Assembly: GCA_022841505.1 (NCBI GenBank)
Contig: JALHRK010000019.1
Span: 1-38,266 of the forward strand
Reading direction: 5' to 3'
DNA: 38,266 nt
From: Saprospiraceae bacterium
GTDB lineage: Bacteria; Bacteroidota; Bacteroidia; Chitinophagales; Saprospiraceae
Shown piece by piece: positions 15,903-25,134 of this stretch; within the stretch, counting starts at the first letter, position 1, and each line of letters starts with the position of its first letter. Under the pieces are notes generated by a model that was not told the DNA's origin, did no database searches, and was given only the letters and a program-made list of their open reading frames with translations. The position numbers and the translations under genes were made by a program.

Positions 15903-18830
15903 TCATCGCCAGATGACCTGACCACTTGCCACGCGGCCTTCCTGGGTCACAATTTCGATGAAATACAAACCGGCAGATCGCCCATTGCGCTGCAATTCCA
16001 CAAGCGGGCTGCTGAGATTTTGTTTTGCGACAAGCTGTCCCATGGCGTTGTAAAGCCTGAGTTCCCCCTGTTTGATGGCTGCATTTTCCACCAGCACATT
16101 CACGGCGCCGGGTGCGGGACTAGGCCAGATGCGCAACCGGGCTTGCGGTTTTTCAGGTTCGGGCTCCACAGCGGTTGCAACCCGAATCGGGTCGCGGTGC
16201 ACGGTGTGGGTGACGGTGTTGGTGATTACCGGGTCGTTGTAATCGAAATAAATACCGGCAGTATTGCTCAGCAGCGTATAATCGGGCAGATCCGGGTGTT
16301 GGCTGACACGGAAGCTCACGTATCCCTGCGATGCTTCAAAATTGGCAGCTGTGTCGGGCAAATTGATGTTGGCGAACCTGAAAAAGAACTCCCCGGTGGG
16401 CTCCATGCCAAAGGTATAGGGGTGGCTGGATGCGCCCGGACGAACCGTAGTCAGGTCGAAATGGGGGCTGATAAAATCCCGGATCAGGACATGAATGGCG
16501 GGTGCCGTGCCGGTGTTTTGGAACCGGATCCGGTATTCGATATCCTGGTTTGGCGCCAGCCAGTGGCTGATGCCGATGCCTTCGGGCGAAGCGGTTTTGT
16601 CGTTGGGATCAAAAGAATCAACGTTTTCCTGGCATTCGATGTCAATGAACGCGTCCGCATCGTCTTGTGGGAATTGGTTAATAATGCCAAGGCTTTGCCA
16701 GCCGTCACAGCCTTCAATGCTGATAATGGGCGTTGAATTGCCGGGGTGCCCCTCCGGTTGCTGCACCTGGAGCGTGATGGTTTGTCCGGTAGCGTCGAAG
16801 GACAAAACATGGATTTCGCCAGGTAAAAGCGTTGGGATTAAACCTTCCAGGAGAATAATCTGATCTTCCACCACAATGAAGTTTGTAGGTTCGTTCATGG
16901 CGCCCTGGCCCACATTCTGGATGATGAAAAAGATGGAATCGCCATCGCAGTAGGCATCCAGGGCGAGGCTGCTGCCATTCCAGATGGAATCCTGTGGCAG
17001 GCAAAGCGAATCGGGATAGATGTGCGCTTCCACGCAATGGGTCTGGCCTAAAACAGCATCGCAAGCCACCAGTACATCGAAATTGAAAGTCCCGCATTCG
17101 CCTTCGGCGACATTGCCCAGCAAAAAACGGTAGCGGTTTTGTTCCTGCAAATAGGCTGGAATGGAAGACTCAACCAATGTCAAATCGGGGTCTAAGGTAA
17201 TATCTACGTAGGCGTTCTCAGCAGCCATTGTTCCCCGATTGCAATAATTAGCCGTATAGCGGGCATCGGAGCAACGCCTGAGCAAGAATGAACTAAGATC
17301 TACTTCCAGATAGGGGCATTCCACTATTTCCTGCCCCAAAAAATTGACCATAACGGTATCCAAATCTGCTACCACGGCGTCCTGTTCAATTTCGCAGACG
17401 TAGTGGTAGGGACTGGGGGGAAAAATTCGCACGGAATAATCACCCAGGGGCACCGGGGCCTGGTAATTGCCCGCCTCATCAGAAATAGCATACCAGGTTT
17501 CTTCGCCGGTAATTTTGGCGACCCAGTCTTGTGCTCCCGGATCGTTGGCCGTTTCAATACAATCTGAATTTTCATCCAGTTCGGTTTGTCCGGCTATTGC
17601 AGAATGGTATAGGTTTCCTGAAGGATCGGCCAGGATCAGCATGGCCTGGTCTTCAACGCCAACCCGCCAGGCGCCGCCGCCAATGACCAAATTGCCGTCA
17701 GCGCGTTTGAAAACACTACGGCCTTGTTCCCATAAGCCAGTGCCAATTTCTTTTTGCCAAAGGGTGTTGCCATTCGCATCGGTTTGAATGAGCGACACCT
17801 GGGAAGCGCGTGGTATTCCGGATTGTGGGTTCCAATTCGTGCCGCAGATCAGGTAACCGCCCTCGTTTTGAATCACCGTTGCTCCATCCTGCCAACCTGG
17901 CAAATCCCATTCCCGCCGCCATATTTGAGTTCCCTGATCATTGTATTTATACAACTCAATGTTGTGGACTCCAAAATAGCGCTCTTTGGTACCAAGTGCG
18001 ATAAAACCATCGCCTTCCTGACTCATAATCAGGTCGTTGATCTGGTTATCTTCTCCCTGATTTTCTGAAAAAACACGTTCCCAAAGCACATTGCCCTGAC
18101 TATCGGTTCGGATCAGCAAATACTCAACAATGCTGGGGGTTGCAACCCTTCCACCGATCACGTACCCATTGTCAGGTGTTTGAAGAATGGCATAACAACG
18201 GATAAAATAAACGGAATTTACCGTACTTGGGATGTACCGATTAAACCACTCTACCTCGCCGGATGCATTCAATTTCAAGATATAGACACTATCCTGGCTA
18301 TTTAAATTGTCAATACGCCCGGTGCAGGCAAATCCGCCATCTGAAGTAAGCGCCACATCATAGATCTCGTCATATCGGTTAGCAAAATTAAATTGCTTTG
18401 TCCAGATGGGGTCGCCATTTGAGTTGGTTCTGAGGATCATCATATCTGCGATGTTGCCAGGAGAGGCGCCCGGCAATGTTTTTTTGCCTGCCAATACATA
18501 CCCTCCATCCGGCAGTGCTTTTGCAGTGTAACAGTACTCAATTTGATCACTATCTCCATAGAACCTTCGCCATATTTCATCCCCCTGTTCATTGGTTTTC
18601 AGCATGAAAAAATCAGACGTACTCCCCGGAGCGTTTCTGTCTTGCCCCCACCCAGCCAGCATGATGTGGCCATCTATTGCAGGCATGGCTATAGCGCCGT
18701 GGTTTGGCTCTAGTTCCGAGTAACCCGTTAGCAAAGTATCCGGCCCGCCATAAGTGCGCATCCAGCCCTGCGCCCGGGCAAACATTCCAAAGAGCGCTAA
18801 GCAAAAACAAGTCATTAAGATCTTTTTCAT
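15903..18830 (-). CDS. T9SS type A sorting-domain protein with propeller-like N-terminus
   Basis: Secreted or surface protein of 975 residues. The start at 18830 gives the signal peptide MKKILMTCFCLALFGMFARAQ. Residues about 25-420 contain repeated blocks of the type 'DGGYVLAGKK...MMILRTNSNGDPIW' and 'LIRTDSQGNVLWERVF', a propeller-like repeat seen in many Bacteroidota exoproteins. A CARDB/DUF11-like part follows, then the 'FDPNDKTASPEGIG...IEYRIRFQNTGTAPA' domain (DUF7619-like) near 740-880. The protein ends with a type A T9SS sorting domain ('RLRIWPSPAPGAVNVLV', 'LRLYNAMGQLV', 'AGLYFIEIVT'), which directs export across the outer membrane and anchoring. No catalytic domain is apparent; adhesion or structural role is inferred. 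It is a single-gene unit, divergent from the next gene. Confidence 0.9.
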   Translation of the reverse strand: MKKILMTCFCLALFGMFARAQGWMRTYGGPDTLLTGYSELEPNHGAIAMPAIDGHIMLAGWGQDRNAPGSTSDFFMLKTNEQGDEIWRRFYGDSDQIEYCYTAKALPDGGYVLAGKKTLPGASPGNIADMMILRTNSNGDPIWTKQFNFANRYDEIYDVALTSDGGFACTGRIDNLNSQDSVYILKLNASGEVEWFNRYIPSTVNSVYFIRCYAILQTPDNGYVIGGRVATPSIVEYLLIRTDSQGNVLWERVFSENQGEDNQINDLIMSQEGDGFIALGTKERYFGVHNIELYKYNDQGTQIWRREWDLPGWQDGATVIQNEGGYLICGTNWNPQSGIPRASQVSLIQTDANGNTLWQKEIGTGLWEQGRSVFKRADGNLVIGGGAWRVGVEDQAMLILADPSGNLYHSAIAGQTELDENSDCIETANDPGAQDWVAKITGEETWYAISDEAGNYQAPVPLGDYSVRIFPPSPYHYVCEIEQDAVVADLDTVMVNFLGQEIVECPYLEVDLSSFLLRRCSDARYTANYCNRGTMAAENAYVDITLDPDLTLVESSIPAYLQEQNRYRFLLGNVAEGECGTFNFDVLVACDAVLGQTHCVEAHIYPDSLCLPQDSIWNGSSLALDAYCDGDSIFFIIQNVGQGAMNEPTNFIVVEDQIILLEGLIPTLLPGEIHVLSFDATGQTITLQVQQPEGHPGNSTPIISIEGCDGWQSLGIINQFPQDDADAFIDIECQENVDSFDPNDKTASPEGIGISHWLAPNQDIEYRIRFQNTGTAPAIHVLIRDFISPHFDLTTVRPGASSHPYTFGMEPTGEFFFRFANINLPDTAANFEASQGYVSFRVSQHPDLPDYTLLSNTAGIYFDYNDPVITNTVTHTVHRDPIRVATAVEPEPEKPQARLRIWPSPAPGAVNVLVENAAIKQGELRLYNAMGQLVAKQNLSSPLVELQRNGRSAGLYFIEIVTQEGRVASGQVIWR

Positions 18831-18910
18831 AAAGTCGTCAGTTGAGTAAGAAATACCCGACAAAAATCCGTCTGAAATGCCAGAGAATCAACATCATTTT
18901 TTGTAATTTT

Positions 18911-18926
18911 CCAAAATAAATTTTGG
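18911..18926. promoter_or_regulatory. Dyad CCAAAAT-aa-ATTTTGG in divergent promoter region
   Basis: Perfect 7-bp inverted repeat in the AT-rich 151-bp spacer between the T9SS gene and the TPR-like gene. An operator is possible; the binding factor is unknown. Confidence 0.4.
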
Positions 18927-18941
18927 TTTTTTATTTAATAA

Positions 18942-18975
18942 TTTGTTGATTTACAGATTTTAAGATAGTATTTTG
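18942..18975 (+). promoter_or_regulatory. Possible promoter, near-leaderless
   Basis: TTTG (18942-18945) and TATTTTG (18969-18975), one base short of the TAnnTTTG consensus. Transcription would begin at about 18982, on the ATG itself, giving a leaderless or nearly leaderless mRNA. Confidence 0.3.
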
Positions 18976-18981
18976 CCCAAC

Positions 18982-20403
18982 ATGGAAAACAGCCGTTTAT
19001 TGGAACTTATCTCCACCTTCAACGCCACAGAGTGGACCGAACTGGGAAAATGGCTCCGTTCGCCGGCCATCAATCAGCGCAACGACGTGCTGCAGTTATA
19101 CGATTTTTTAAAAAAAGAAAAAAAAGGCAGTCGCGAAACGGAAGCGCTTTTTCGGAAACGGGCTTTTGCAGCGGTGTTTCCAGGCGAAGTGTTTGAAGAA
19201 AAGAAATTGGGCTACACCATTTCGTTTATGCATCAAAGTATTCGCAAATGGTTGGTGTACAAAGAATTGGAGGTCAATAAGGAAGAGTTTCAGGTTTTAT
19301 TGGTCCGTGCGTTGCGCAAACGGAACTTAGAGCGGCACGTGGCCACAGAAACCGCCGCAACCCTTAAAATCCTGGATCAAAATACCCGCCGCGACCATCA
19401 GTACCTGGATTGTCTGAATCGCCTGCGGGCAGAAGCCTATGAACAGGAGTTGTTGCAAAGTCGTCATACGGCAACGCTTTTTGGCAGTTGGGCGGAAGCC
19501 ACTACACAGCATTTTGTGGCCGTGAAATTGCGCCAATCCTGCACCGCTTTAGCCCACCGGGCGTTACTGAAAGTGGAATTCCGGCCTGACCTGACCGAAG
19601 CCGTGCTGGAGTTTGCCGCCCGCCACGACTGCTTCGGCCAGCCTGCGATCCGGGTTTATTTTGCGTTGTACCATGTGCTGGCCAACCGGGATCCCGAAAA
19701 ATACTACCCCGAAGTGCGCGGTTTTCTGAGCCGGAGCGCCGGCGTTTTTTCAAAAGTGGAATGCCGCGATTTGTACCTGCTGCTCATCAATTACAACATC
19801 CGCCAGGTGAACGATGCCGAAGAACTGGTTCGCCGGGAGCACCACCTGCAGGAAGTATTGGAACTCTACCAGCAGGGCCTGGACCAGGACGTTTTTATTG
19901 ACCAGGGCGTGCTTTCTCCATTTACATACAACAACATTGCGATGGCTGCACTGGGTTTGCAGCGCTGGGAATGGGTGGCGCATTTTTTGGAAACTTACCG
20001 GGAAAAACTCAGCGATGCAGCCCGGGATAGCGCTTATTCCTACAACTTGGCGCTGTTTCATTTCCGCCAGGGACACTACGATCAGGCCATGCGTTTGTTG
20101 TCGCCAACCGATTTTACAGACCTCCATCACGCGCTTTCTGCCCGCCGCATGTTGTTGCGTTGCTACTACGAACTGAGCGAGTGGACTGCATTGGATTCTC
20201 TGCTCGACAGCTTTTTCAATTTCCTGCACCGGAACAAACGCATTGGTTACCACCGGCAACACTACCTGAACCTCGTGCGGCTCACGCGCAAACTTTTGCA
20301 ATTGAAACCCGGCGATGCTGCAAAACGTGCTGCCGTATTCCGGGAGGCCGAAGCCACCAAACTTTTGGCCGAACGGGAGTGGCTGTTGAGCAAGCTTTGT
20401 TAA
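18982..20403 (+). CDS. Helical (TPR-like) protein of unknown function
   Basis: I do not recognise a named family. The 473-residue protein is almost wholly alpha-helical. The N-terminal 100 residues read like a cytoplasmic regulatory part ('LISTFNATEWTELGKWLRSPAINQR', 'VFEEKKLGYTISFMHQSIRKWL'). The remainder contains degenerate helix pairs with TPR-like spacing, e.g. 'SYNLALFHFRQGHYDQAMRLL' and 'SARRMLLRCYYELSEWTALDSLLDSFF'. No signal peptide or membrane segment. The start is ATG 18982; the track starts at TTG 18973. Similar large helical proteins are, as I recall, common as paralogues in Saprospiria genomes, but no role is known. Its TAA shares a TTAA with the stop codon of the convergent fumarylacetoacetase gene, so there is no intergenic space. 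Confidence 0.8.
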   Translation: MENSRLLELISTFNATEWTELGKWLRSPAINQRNDVLQLYDFLKKEKKGSRETEALFRKRAFAAVFPGEVFEEKKLGYTISFMHQSIRKWLVYKELEVNKEEFQVLLVRALRKRNLERHVATETAATLKILDQNTRRDHQYLDCLNRLRAEAYEQELLQSRHTATLFGSWAEATTQHFVAVKLRQSCTALAHRALLKVEFRPDLTEAVLEFAARHDCFGQPAIRVYFALYHVLANRDPEKYYPEVRGFLSRSAGVFSKVECRDLYLLLINYNIRQVNDAEELVRREHHLQEVLELYQQGLDQDVFIDQGVLSPFTYNNIAMAALGLQRWEWVAHFLETYREKLSDAARDSAYSYNLALFHFRQGHYDQAMRLLSPTDFTDLHHALSARRMLLRCYYELSEWTALDSLLDSFFNFLHRNKRIGYHRQHYLNLVRLTRKLLQLKPGDAAKRAAVFREAEATKLLAEREWLLSKLC

Positions 20404-21671
20404 ATGGAGGACGGAATTACCTTTCCGCGCGCTTCCCCAAACCCAATCCGAATCCCGTCCTTTTCTCCCCAGCCACGCATCACAACGGTGTCGCCGTCTT
20501 CGATGAAGCGCCGCTCCGAACCGTCGGGCATGGCTACCGGGCGGGTTCCTTTCCAGGAAATTTCAAGCATGGATCCAAACGAGTCCGGCGTGGGGCCGCT
20601 GATGGTGCCGGAAGCGCAAAGGTCGCCAGTGCGGATATTACAGCCATTGCTGGTGTGGTGGGCCAATTGCTGGCACATGTTCCAGTAGAGGTATTTAAAA
20701 TTTGAGTGGCAAACCTGTTTGGCTGCGCCGGTTTCAGGGGCGATGTGGACTTCCAATTGAAGGTCAAAGCCGCGCGCACCGGTACATTGCAGGTAAGGGA
20801 GCACTTCCGGCTCCTGCTTCGGCCCGTCCACCCGGAAGGGTTCCAGGGCGTCCAGAGTCACTACCCAGGGCGATACAGTGGAAGCAAAATTTTTGCCAAG
20901 GAATGGCCCCAGCGGCACGTATTCCCAGCGCTGGATGTCGCGTGCCGACCAGTCGTTGAACAGCAGCATGCCAAAAATATAGTCCTCCGCTTCTGCCGTG
21001 GAGACGGTTTGACCCAATTCCGTATTCTTGCCGATGACAAAAGCCATTTCCAGTTCAAAATCGAGTTGGCGGGTGGGTTCGTAAACCGGTTGTTCAGCGC
21101 CGTCGGCCATCAATTGCCCTTTGGGGCGGCGCACCGGCGTGCCGGATACGACAATGGACGATGCGCGCCCGTGGTAACCCACCGGCAGGTGCAACCAGTT
21201 GGGAAGCAGCGGGTTTTCGGCGCTGCGAAACATCGCGCCGACGTTGCTCGCGTGCTCGCGGCTGGAATAAAAATCCGTGTAATCGCCGATGTGCAGCGGC
21301 AGCAACAGCTCCGCACTGGCTTGCGGGATCAGGAAAAACGGCGCCAATTCGCTGGCATCCCAGGTTTCCAGATCGTCGTCGAGGATTTCCGAAAGGCGGT
21401 TGCGCACCGCGCGGGTTTTGTCTTTGCCCAAAGCGATGAAATCGTTGAGCACCGGTTGCCGGAAAATGTTGCGTTCGATCGCTAAATCGTCAAAAAAGCC
21501 ATGCTCGGACAGCACATACAAATCGGCCACGTGTTCCCCAATCGCCACACAAAGGTGCGGCTCGCCGCCTTCCGCCCGGTATACGCCGAACGGAAGGTTT
21601 TGGATTGGGAAATCGTTGCCCGCGGGTACGTTTACCCACGATTTTAGTGTTGGATTATTGGCTCGGAACAT
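20400..21671 (-). CDS. fahA: Fumarylacetoacetase
   Basis: Last step of tyrosine breakdown: hydrolyses 4-fumarylacetoacetate to fumarate and acetoacetate. The 423-residue length is typical. An N-terminal domain ('FPIQNLPFGVYRAEG') precedes the catalytic fold. Family metal and active-site motifs are visible: 'IGDYTDFYSSREHASNVGAMFR' (metal Asp), 'LPVGYHGRASSIVVSGT' (catalytic His), 'LDFELEMAFVIGKNTELG' (two metal Glu), and 'LFNDWSARDIQRWEYVPLGPFLGKNF' (metal Asp, active-site Lys). No other tyrosine-degradation gene is in the window, so the pathway must be completed elsewhere. The stop codon overlaps that of the convergent gene within TTAA. Confidence 0.95.
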   Translation of the reverse strand: MFRANNPTLKSWVNVPAGNDFPIQNLPFGVYRAEGGEPHLCVAIGEHVADLYVLSEHGFFDDLAIERNIFRQPVLNDFIALGKDKTRAVRNRLSEILDDDLETWDASELAPFFLIPQASAELLLPLHIGDYTDFYSSREHASNVGAMFRSAENPLLPNWLHLPVGYHGRASSIVVSGTPVRRPKGQLMADGAEQPVYEPTRQLDFELEMAFVIGKNTELGQTVSTAEAEDYIFGMLLFNDWSARDIQRWEYVPLGPFLGKNFASTVSPWVVTLDALEPFRVDGPKQEPEVLPYLQCTGARGFDLQLEVHIAPETGAAKQVCHSNFKYLYWNMCQQLAHHTSNGCNIRTGDLCASGTISGPTPDSFGSMLEISWKGTRPVAMPDGSERRFIEDGDTVVMRGWGEKDGIRIGFGEARGKVIPSSI

Positions 21672-21691
21672 GGTTGAACAGGTTGTGGTTT

Positions 21692-21853
21692 AGAGCTTGT
21701 TCGCGAATTCATCAACGGGCTGCGAGCGGTAAATTTCATTTTATACTGCGTTGGATTTTTTCGTCGTAGCTGCTGGCTACGTCTGCAAAATCCGCCTTGT
21801 CTAAAACAAAATTTCCTCGCTCTCGCTCCGTCATGAAATCCCGAATAAGCTCT
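21692..21853. repeat. Nested 162-nt imperfect hairpin after proS (family copy C)
   Basis: Starts three bases after the proS stop codon (minus strand). Outer stem AGAGCTTgTTCG / CGAAtAAGCTCT, a middle imperfect stem around AAATTTc..TTTTA, then the inner part TGCGTT-GGATTTT ... AAAATCC-GCCTTG, and an apical CGTAGC-tgctg-GCTACG. It shares the TGCGTT...GCCTTG skeleton with the hairpins at 24931 and 26611. Confidence 0.7.
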
Positions 21854-21856
21854 TGA

Positions 21857-23323
21857 TCAATACGCTTTCGCAAACAGCACCCTTTTGGAAGACGGATTAC
21901 CTGTTAAAACGCAGGCGCCCTGTTCTTCCGGTGCGTCGAGTGGAATGCAACGGATCGTAGCTTTGGTCAATTCTTTGATTTTGAGTTCCGTTTCGCTCGT
22001 GCCGTCCCAGTGTGCGGAGACAAAACCGCCTTTGTTTTCGAGGACAGACACGAAATCGTCCCAGGTATCCACCGGGGTGGTATATTCTGTTCGGTAAGCT
22101 TTCGCTCTGTTGAACAGGTTGTCCTGAATGTCGCGCAGGAGCTGATCCACATATTCAGCAATGCCGTCGAGCGGCACGCTGGTTTTTTCTTTGGTGTCGC
22201 GGCGCGCCACTTCCACCTGTCCGGAATCCAGGTCGCGCTGCCCGAGGCCAATGCGCACCGGCACGCCGATCATTTCGTATTCGGCAAATTTAAAGCCCGG
22301 CCGGTTTTGGTCGTCGGTATCCACTTTTACGGAAATGCCTTTAGCGCGCAATTGCACCACGATCTTGTCTGCCGCTTCCAGCAGTTCGGGGAACGGCTTG
22401 GGAATCGGAACAATCACCACCTGAACCGGCGCCAGTTTCGGAGGAAGCACCAGGCCGTCGTCGTCCGAATGCGTCATGATCAGGCCGCCTACGAGGCGGG
22501 TGGAAACGCCCCAGGAGGATGCCCACACGTGTTCCTGCTGGTTTTCTTTGTTCAGGAAGAGTACATCAAACGCTTTGGCAAAATTTTGGCCCAAAAAGTG
22601 GGACGTACCCGCCTGCAGCGCCTTGCCGTCCTGCATTAAAGCCTCAATACAAAAGGTTTCATCGGCGCCGGCAAAACGCTCGTTGGCTGTTTTTATCCCC
22701 TTGATCACGGGCATGGCCATGTATTCTTCTGCGAACCGGGCATAGATATCGAGAATCAGCCGGGTTTCTGCCATTGCTTCATCCGAGCTGGCGTGCGCAG
22801 TATGGCCCTCTTGCCACAAAAATTCAGTGGTGCGCAGGAAGGGACGCGTCCGCATTTCCCACCGCACAACATTGGCCCACTGGTTGATCAGGATGGGCAG
22901 ATCGCGGTAGCTTTTGATCCAGTCCTTATAGGTATGCCAGATGATGGTTTCGGAAGTCGGGCGTACTATGAGTTCTTCTTCTAGTTTTGCTTCCGGATCC
23001 ACGATCACGCCGCTGCCATTCGGGTCGTTTTTGAGTCGGTAATGCGTCACAACGGCGCATTCTTTGGCAAAACCTTCCACATGGCTGGCTTCCTTGCTCA
23101 GGAAACTTTTGGGGATGAACAGCGGGAAATAGGCATTGACGTGCCCCGTTTCTTTGAACATCGCATCCAATGCATCGCGCATTTTTTCCCAGATCGCATA
23201 ACCGTGTGGCTTGATCACCATGCAACCACGCACCGGCGAGTTGTCGGCGAGGCGCCCTTTGCGCACAATATCGAGGTACCATTGTGAATAATCGTCGGCC
23301 CTGCTCGTAATTTCCTTAGCCAT
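21857..23323 (-). CDS. proS: Prolyl-tRNA synthetase, eukaryote/archaea-like type
   Basis: Charges tRNA-Pro with proline. The 488-residue protein lacks the large insertion (editing) domain of the E. coli type and has the C-terminal zinc-like domain ending in Tyr (LFAKAY), as in the archaeal/eukaryotic-like ProRS of many Bacteroidota. Class II motif 2 region: '[19 protein letters not shown]' with '[27 protein letters not shown]'. Motif 3: '[22 protein letters not shown]'. The anticodon-binding part starts at '[11 protein letters not shown]'. The start is 23323 ([16 protein letters not shown]); the track start 23383 adds 20 residues with no family counterpart. The 5' leader is about 140 nt if the promoter box at 23472 is used. 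A large hairpin begins three bases past the stop. Confidence 0.95.
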   Translation of the reverse strand: MAKEITSRADDYSQWYLDIVRKGRLADNSPVRGCMVIKPHGYAIWEKMRDALDAMFKETGHVNAYFPLFIPKSFLSKEASHVEGFAKECAVVTHYRLKNDPNGSGVIVDPEAKLEEELIVRPTSETIIWHTYKDWIKSYRDLPILINQWANVVRWEMRTRPFLRTTEFLWQEGHTAHASSDEAMAETRLILDIYARFAEEYMAMPVIKGIKTANERFAGADETFCIEALMQDGKALQAGTSHFLGQNFAKAFDVLFLNKENQQEHVWASSWGVSTRLVGGLIMTHSDDDGLVLPPKLAPVQVVIVPIPKPFPELLEAADKIVVQLRAKGISVKVDTDDQNRPGFKFAEYEMIGVPVRIGLGQRDLDSGQVEVARRDTKEKTSVPLDGIAEYVDQLLRDIQDNLFNRAKAYRTEYTTPVDTWDDFVSVLENKGGFVSAHWDGTSETELKIKELTKATIRCIPLDAPEEQGACVLTGNPSSKRVLFAKAY

Positions 23324-23471
23324 GAATTTTACTGCTTTTTGTTGTAAACAGCTCGTTATCAATCTTGGATTAGTTTTAACCAACCCATCTTAACATTTGT
23401 TAAAATAGAAGATTAATAACTTTAACTGCCTAAACGACTGATTTAAAATGTCCTTAACTAAAAAATAGGCA

Positions 23472-23479
23472 CAAAAGTA
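23472..23479 (-). promoter_or_regulatory. -7 promoter box for proS (TACTTTTG)
   Basis: Exact TAnnTTTG on the minus strand about 150 nt upstream of the proS start codon. The -33 region is weak (GTTT, not TTTG). Confidence 0.35.
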
Positions 23480-23490
23480 ATAATTTCGGG

Positions 23491-23523
23491 TTTGTAAACT
23501 GAGAACAGTTCATTCTAATTGCG
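23491..23523 (+). promoter_or_regulatory. Possible promoter of the aromatic low-complexity gene
   Basis: TTTG at 23491-23494, 21-bp spacer, TAATTGCG at 23516-23523 (two mismatches to TAnnTTTG), 18 bp before the start codon. Weak match. Confidence 0.3.
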
Positions 23524-23540
23524 CTTTTAAAAATCCGCTT

Positions 23541-24926
23541 ATGAAAAAGATAAAATTATTGGCATTCACCTTCATGGTACTGGCTTTAGGCTTGAGCAAC
23601 GTTGCATTGGGCCAGTATGATGACCTGTACTACGACCCGGACCGGGACGCAGGTACCTACAATACCGGCATTGACAAATCCCGGCCCACCGACAACGCAG
23701 TCGCTTCCCGTTACGATGACGAAGAAGAAGACTACGACAACAACACGGCAAGCTACGACCAGGGTTACGATGACGACGAGTATGCGTACTACGACGATTA
23801 TGACTATTACTACACTGCTCGTGTCCGCCGGTTTCACCGCCCCTACTACGGCTTTAGCTATTTTGACCCCGTTTATGCCGACCTTTATTATTACGATCCT
23901 TTCATCAACCCTGGCGTAACCGTCCTCATTTACGACGGCTACAATTCCTGGAACAGTTGGAACAACTGGCGCCGGTGGAACCGCTGGAACAGTTGGAGCT
24001 CCTTCAACCGCGGCTGGGGCTGGGGCAACGGCTGGAACCGCTGGAACGACCCCTGGTACGGTGGCGGCTGGAATCGCTGGAATGATCCCTGGTACGGCAA
24101 CAATTACTACGTCAACAACTACTACGGTTACGGTGGCGGCTGGAATAACTGGGGCGGCAACGGTTACTATTGCCCGCCATCCTGGGGCAACGGCTACAAC
24201 TACAACACCATCAATACCAACAACAATACGCATTACGGCCCGCGGACGACCGGTTCAAGCCTTGTGCCGCGTAAAAATGATCGCTCCCCCGGTATTCAAA
24301 AACCGGTAACGGGGCCATTGGTTCCCAAAGAAGAGCGTCAGACGACCCAACCTGGTTCAGGCTCAGGACTGACGTCCCAACCTGGCAATGCACGCGATAC
24401 CCGCCGCCCGGCTTCTGAAGACGGCAAAACGCCTGTAGGTGTTGACGGCGCAGGTACCCGGGAAACGCCGTCGCGCACGGTTCGGCCTGACAATCCGGTC
24501 AATGACCGCCCGAAATTTGAGGAGCCGCGTACGCCGCGCCGGGAGACAACGACGCCAAGCCGCGAAGAAAATAGCCCTTCCCGCCCGGCAATAGAAAGCC
24601 CGCGGACGCCGCGCCGGGAAGAAGCAAGTCCTTCGCGTCCACGCCGGGAAGAAGCTGCTCCTTCCACGCCGACGCGCAGAGATGATACGCCTGCAAGGGA
24701 ATACCGCGAGCGCAGCGAAACGCCGAGGAGTTCTTCTCCATCGCGCAGCTACGACAACAGCAGCCGTCAATCTTCGCCATCGCCATCGCGCAGTTATGAT
24801 AACGGCAGCAGCCGCCAATCATCTCCATCGCGCAGCAACGACAGTGGCGGTAGCCGGCAGTCTACCCCGTCGCGCAGCAACGACAGTGGCGGCAAGAGCC
24901 GTTCAGGTGGCAGGAACGGAGGTTAA
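23541..24926 (+). CDS. Secreted aromatic low-complexity protein, function unknown
   Basis: Unrecognised 461-residue exported protein with three distinct composition zones. A signal peptide (MKKIKLLAFTFMVLALGLSNVALGQ) is followed by an acidic Asp/Tyr zone (about 26-95, 'YDDEEEDYDNN'). Next is a short 'RRFHRPYYGFSYFDPVYADLYY' patch, then a Trp/Asn/Gly/Tyr-rich zone with reiterated 'WNRWND-PWYGG' units (about 134-225). The C-terminal 200 residues are a disordered Pro/Ser/Arg/Glu zone with imperfect repeats 'PRREEASPSRP' and 'SPSRSYDNSS'. It has no known domain, membrane helix or T9SS domain. Tyr/Trp-rich sticky proteins often form matrices or coats; that role is only a guess. It is followed after four bases by the 120-bp hairpin. 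Confidence 0.8.
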   Translation: MKKIKLLAFTFMVLALGLSNVALGQYDDLYYDPDRDAGTYNTGIDKSRPTDNAVASRYDDEEEDYDNNTASYDQGYDDDEYAYYDDYDYYYTARVRRFHRPYYGFSYFDPVYADLYYYDPFINPGVTVLIYDGYNSWNSWNNWRRWNRWNSWSSFNRGWGWGNGWNRWNDPWYGGGWNRWNDPWYGNNYYVNNYYGYGGGWNNWGGNGYYCPPSWGNGYNYNTINTNNNTHYGPRTTGSSLVPRKNDRSPGIQKPVTGPLVPKEERQTTQPGSGSGLTSQPGNARDTRRPASEDGKTPVGVDGAGTRETPSRTVRPDNPVNDRPKFEEPRTPRRETTTPSREENSPSRPAIESPRTPRREEASPSRPRREEAAPSTPTRRDDTPAREYRERSETPRSSSPSRSYDNSSRQSSPSPSRSYDNGSSRQSSPSRSNDSGGSRQSTPSRSNDSGGKSRSGGRNGG

Positions 24927-24930
24927 TTGA

Positions 24931-25050
24931 TGTCTGTCTTTAGAGTCCGATAGCTGCGTTATGTTTCGTCCCAAAACCGGTCATTTACCTCAGTAAACTC
25001 CCGCTTTTGGGACGAAACATGCCTTGCTCTCGAACTCTAAAGAACAGACA
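24931..25050. repeat. 120-bp covarying hairpin, copy A
   Basis: Nearly complete hairpin. Outer stem TGTCTGT/ACAGACA plus CTTTAGAGT/ACTCTAAAG, a shared unpaired TGCGTT / GCCTTG collar, then a stem ATG-TTTCGT-CCCAAAA / TTTTGGG-ACGAAA-CAT, and an apical TTTAC-ctca-GTAAA. Copy B at 26611 has the same framework with a different but again self-complementary inner stem. Confidence 0.9.
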
Positions 25051-25078
25051 CCGACTAAGTGGACAAACAAAATAGTGA

Positions 25079-25115
25079 AATAGAAAAGGCGGGTTATTCA
25101 CTCGCCTTTTCTATT
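25079..25115. terminator. Hairpin in the leader of the FadL-like gene
   Basis: Stem AATAGAAAAGGCG / CGCCTTTTCTATT with apical GT..AC pairing, followed by an A-tract before the ATG at 25135. It could be a terminator for leftward transcription (T-tract on the minus strand) or a 5'-leader structure. Confidence 0.55.
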
Positions 25116-25134
25116 CAAAAAAAAACAAAATACC

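Noticed and set aside
20706-21485. 259-aa ORF on the plus strand
   Set aside because: Antisense shadow of fumarylacetoacetase.
22010-22639. 209-aa ORF on the plus strand
   Set aside because: Antisense shadow of proS.
23586-24233. 215-aa Val-rich minus ORF
   Set aside because: Reverse reading of the Asp/Tyr and Trp/Asn codon repeats of the sense gene.
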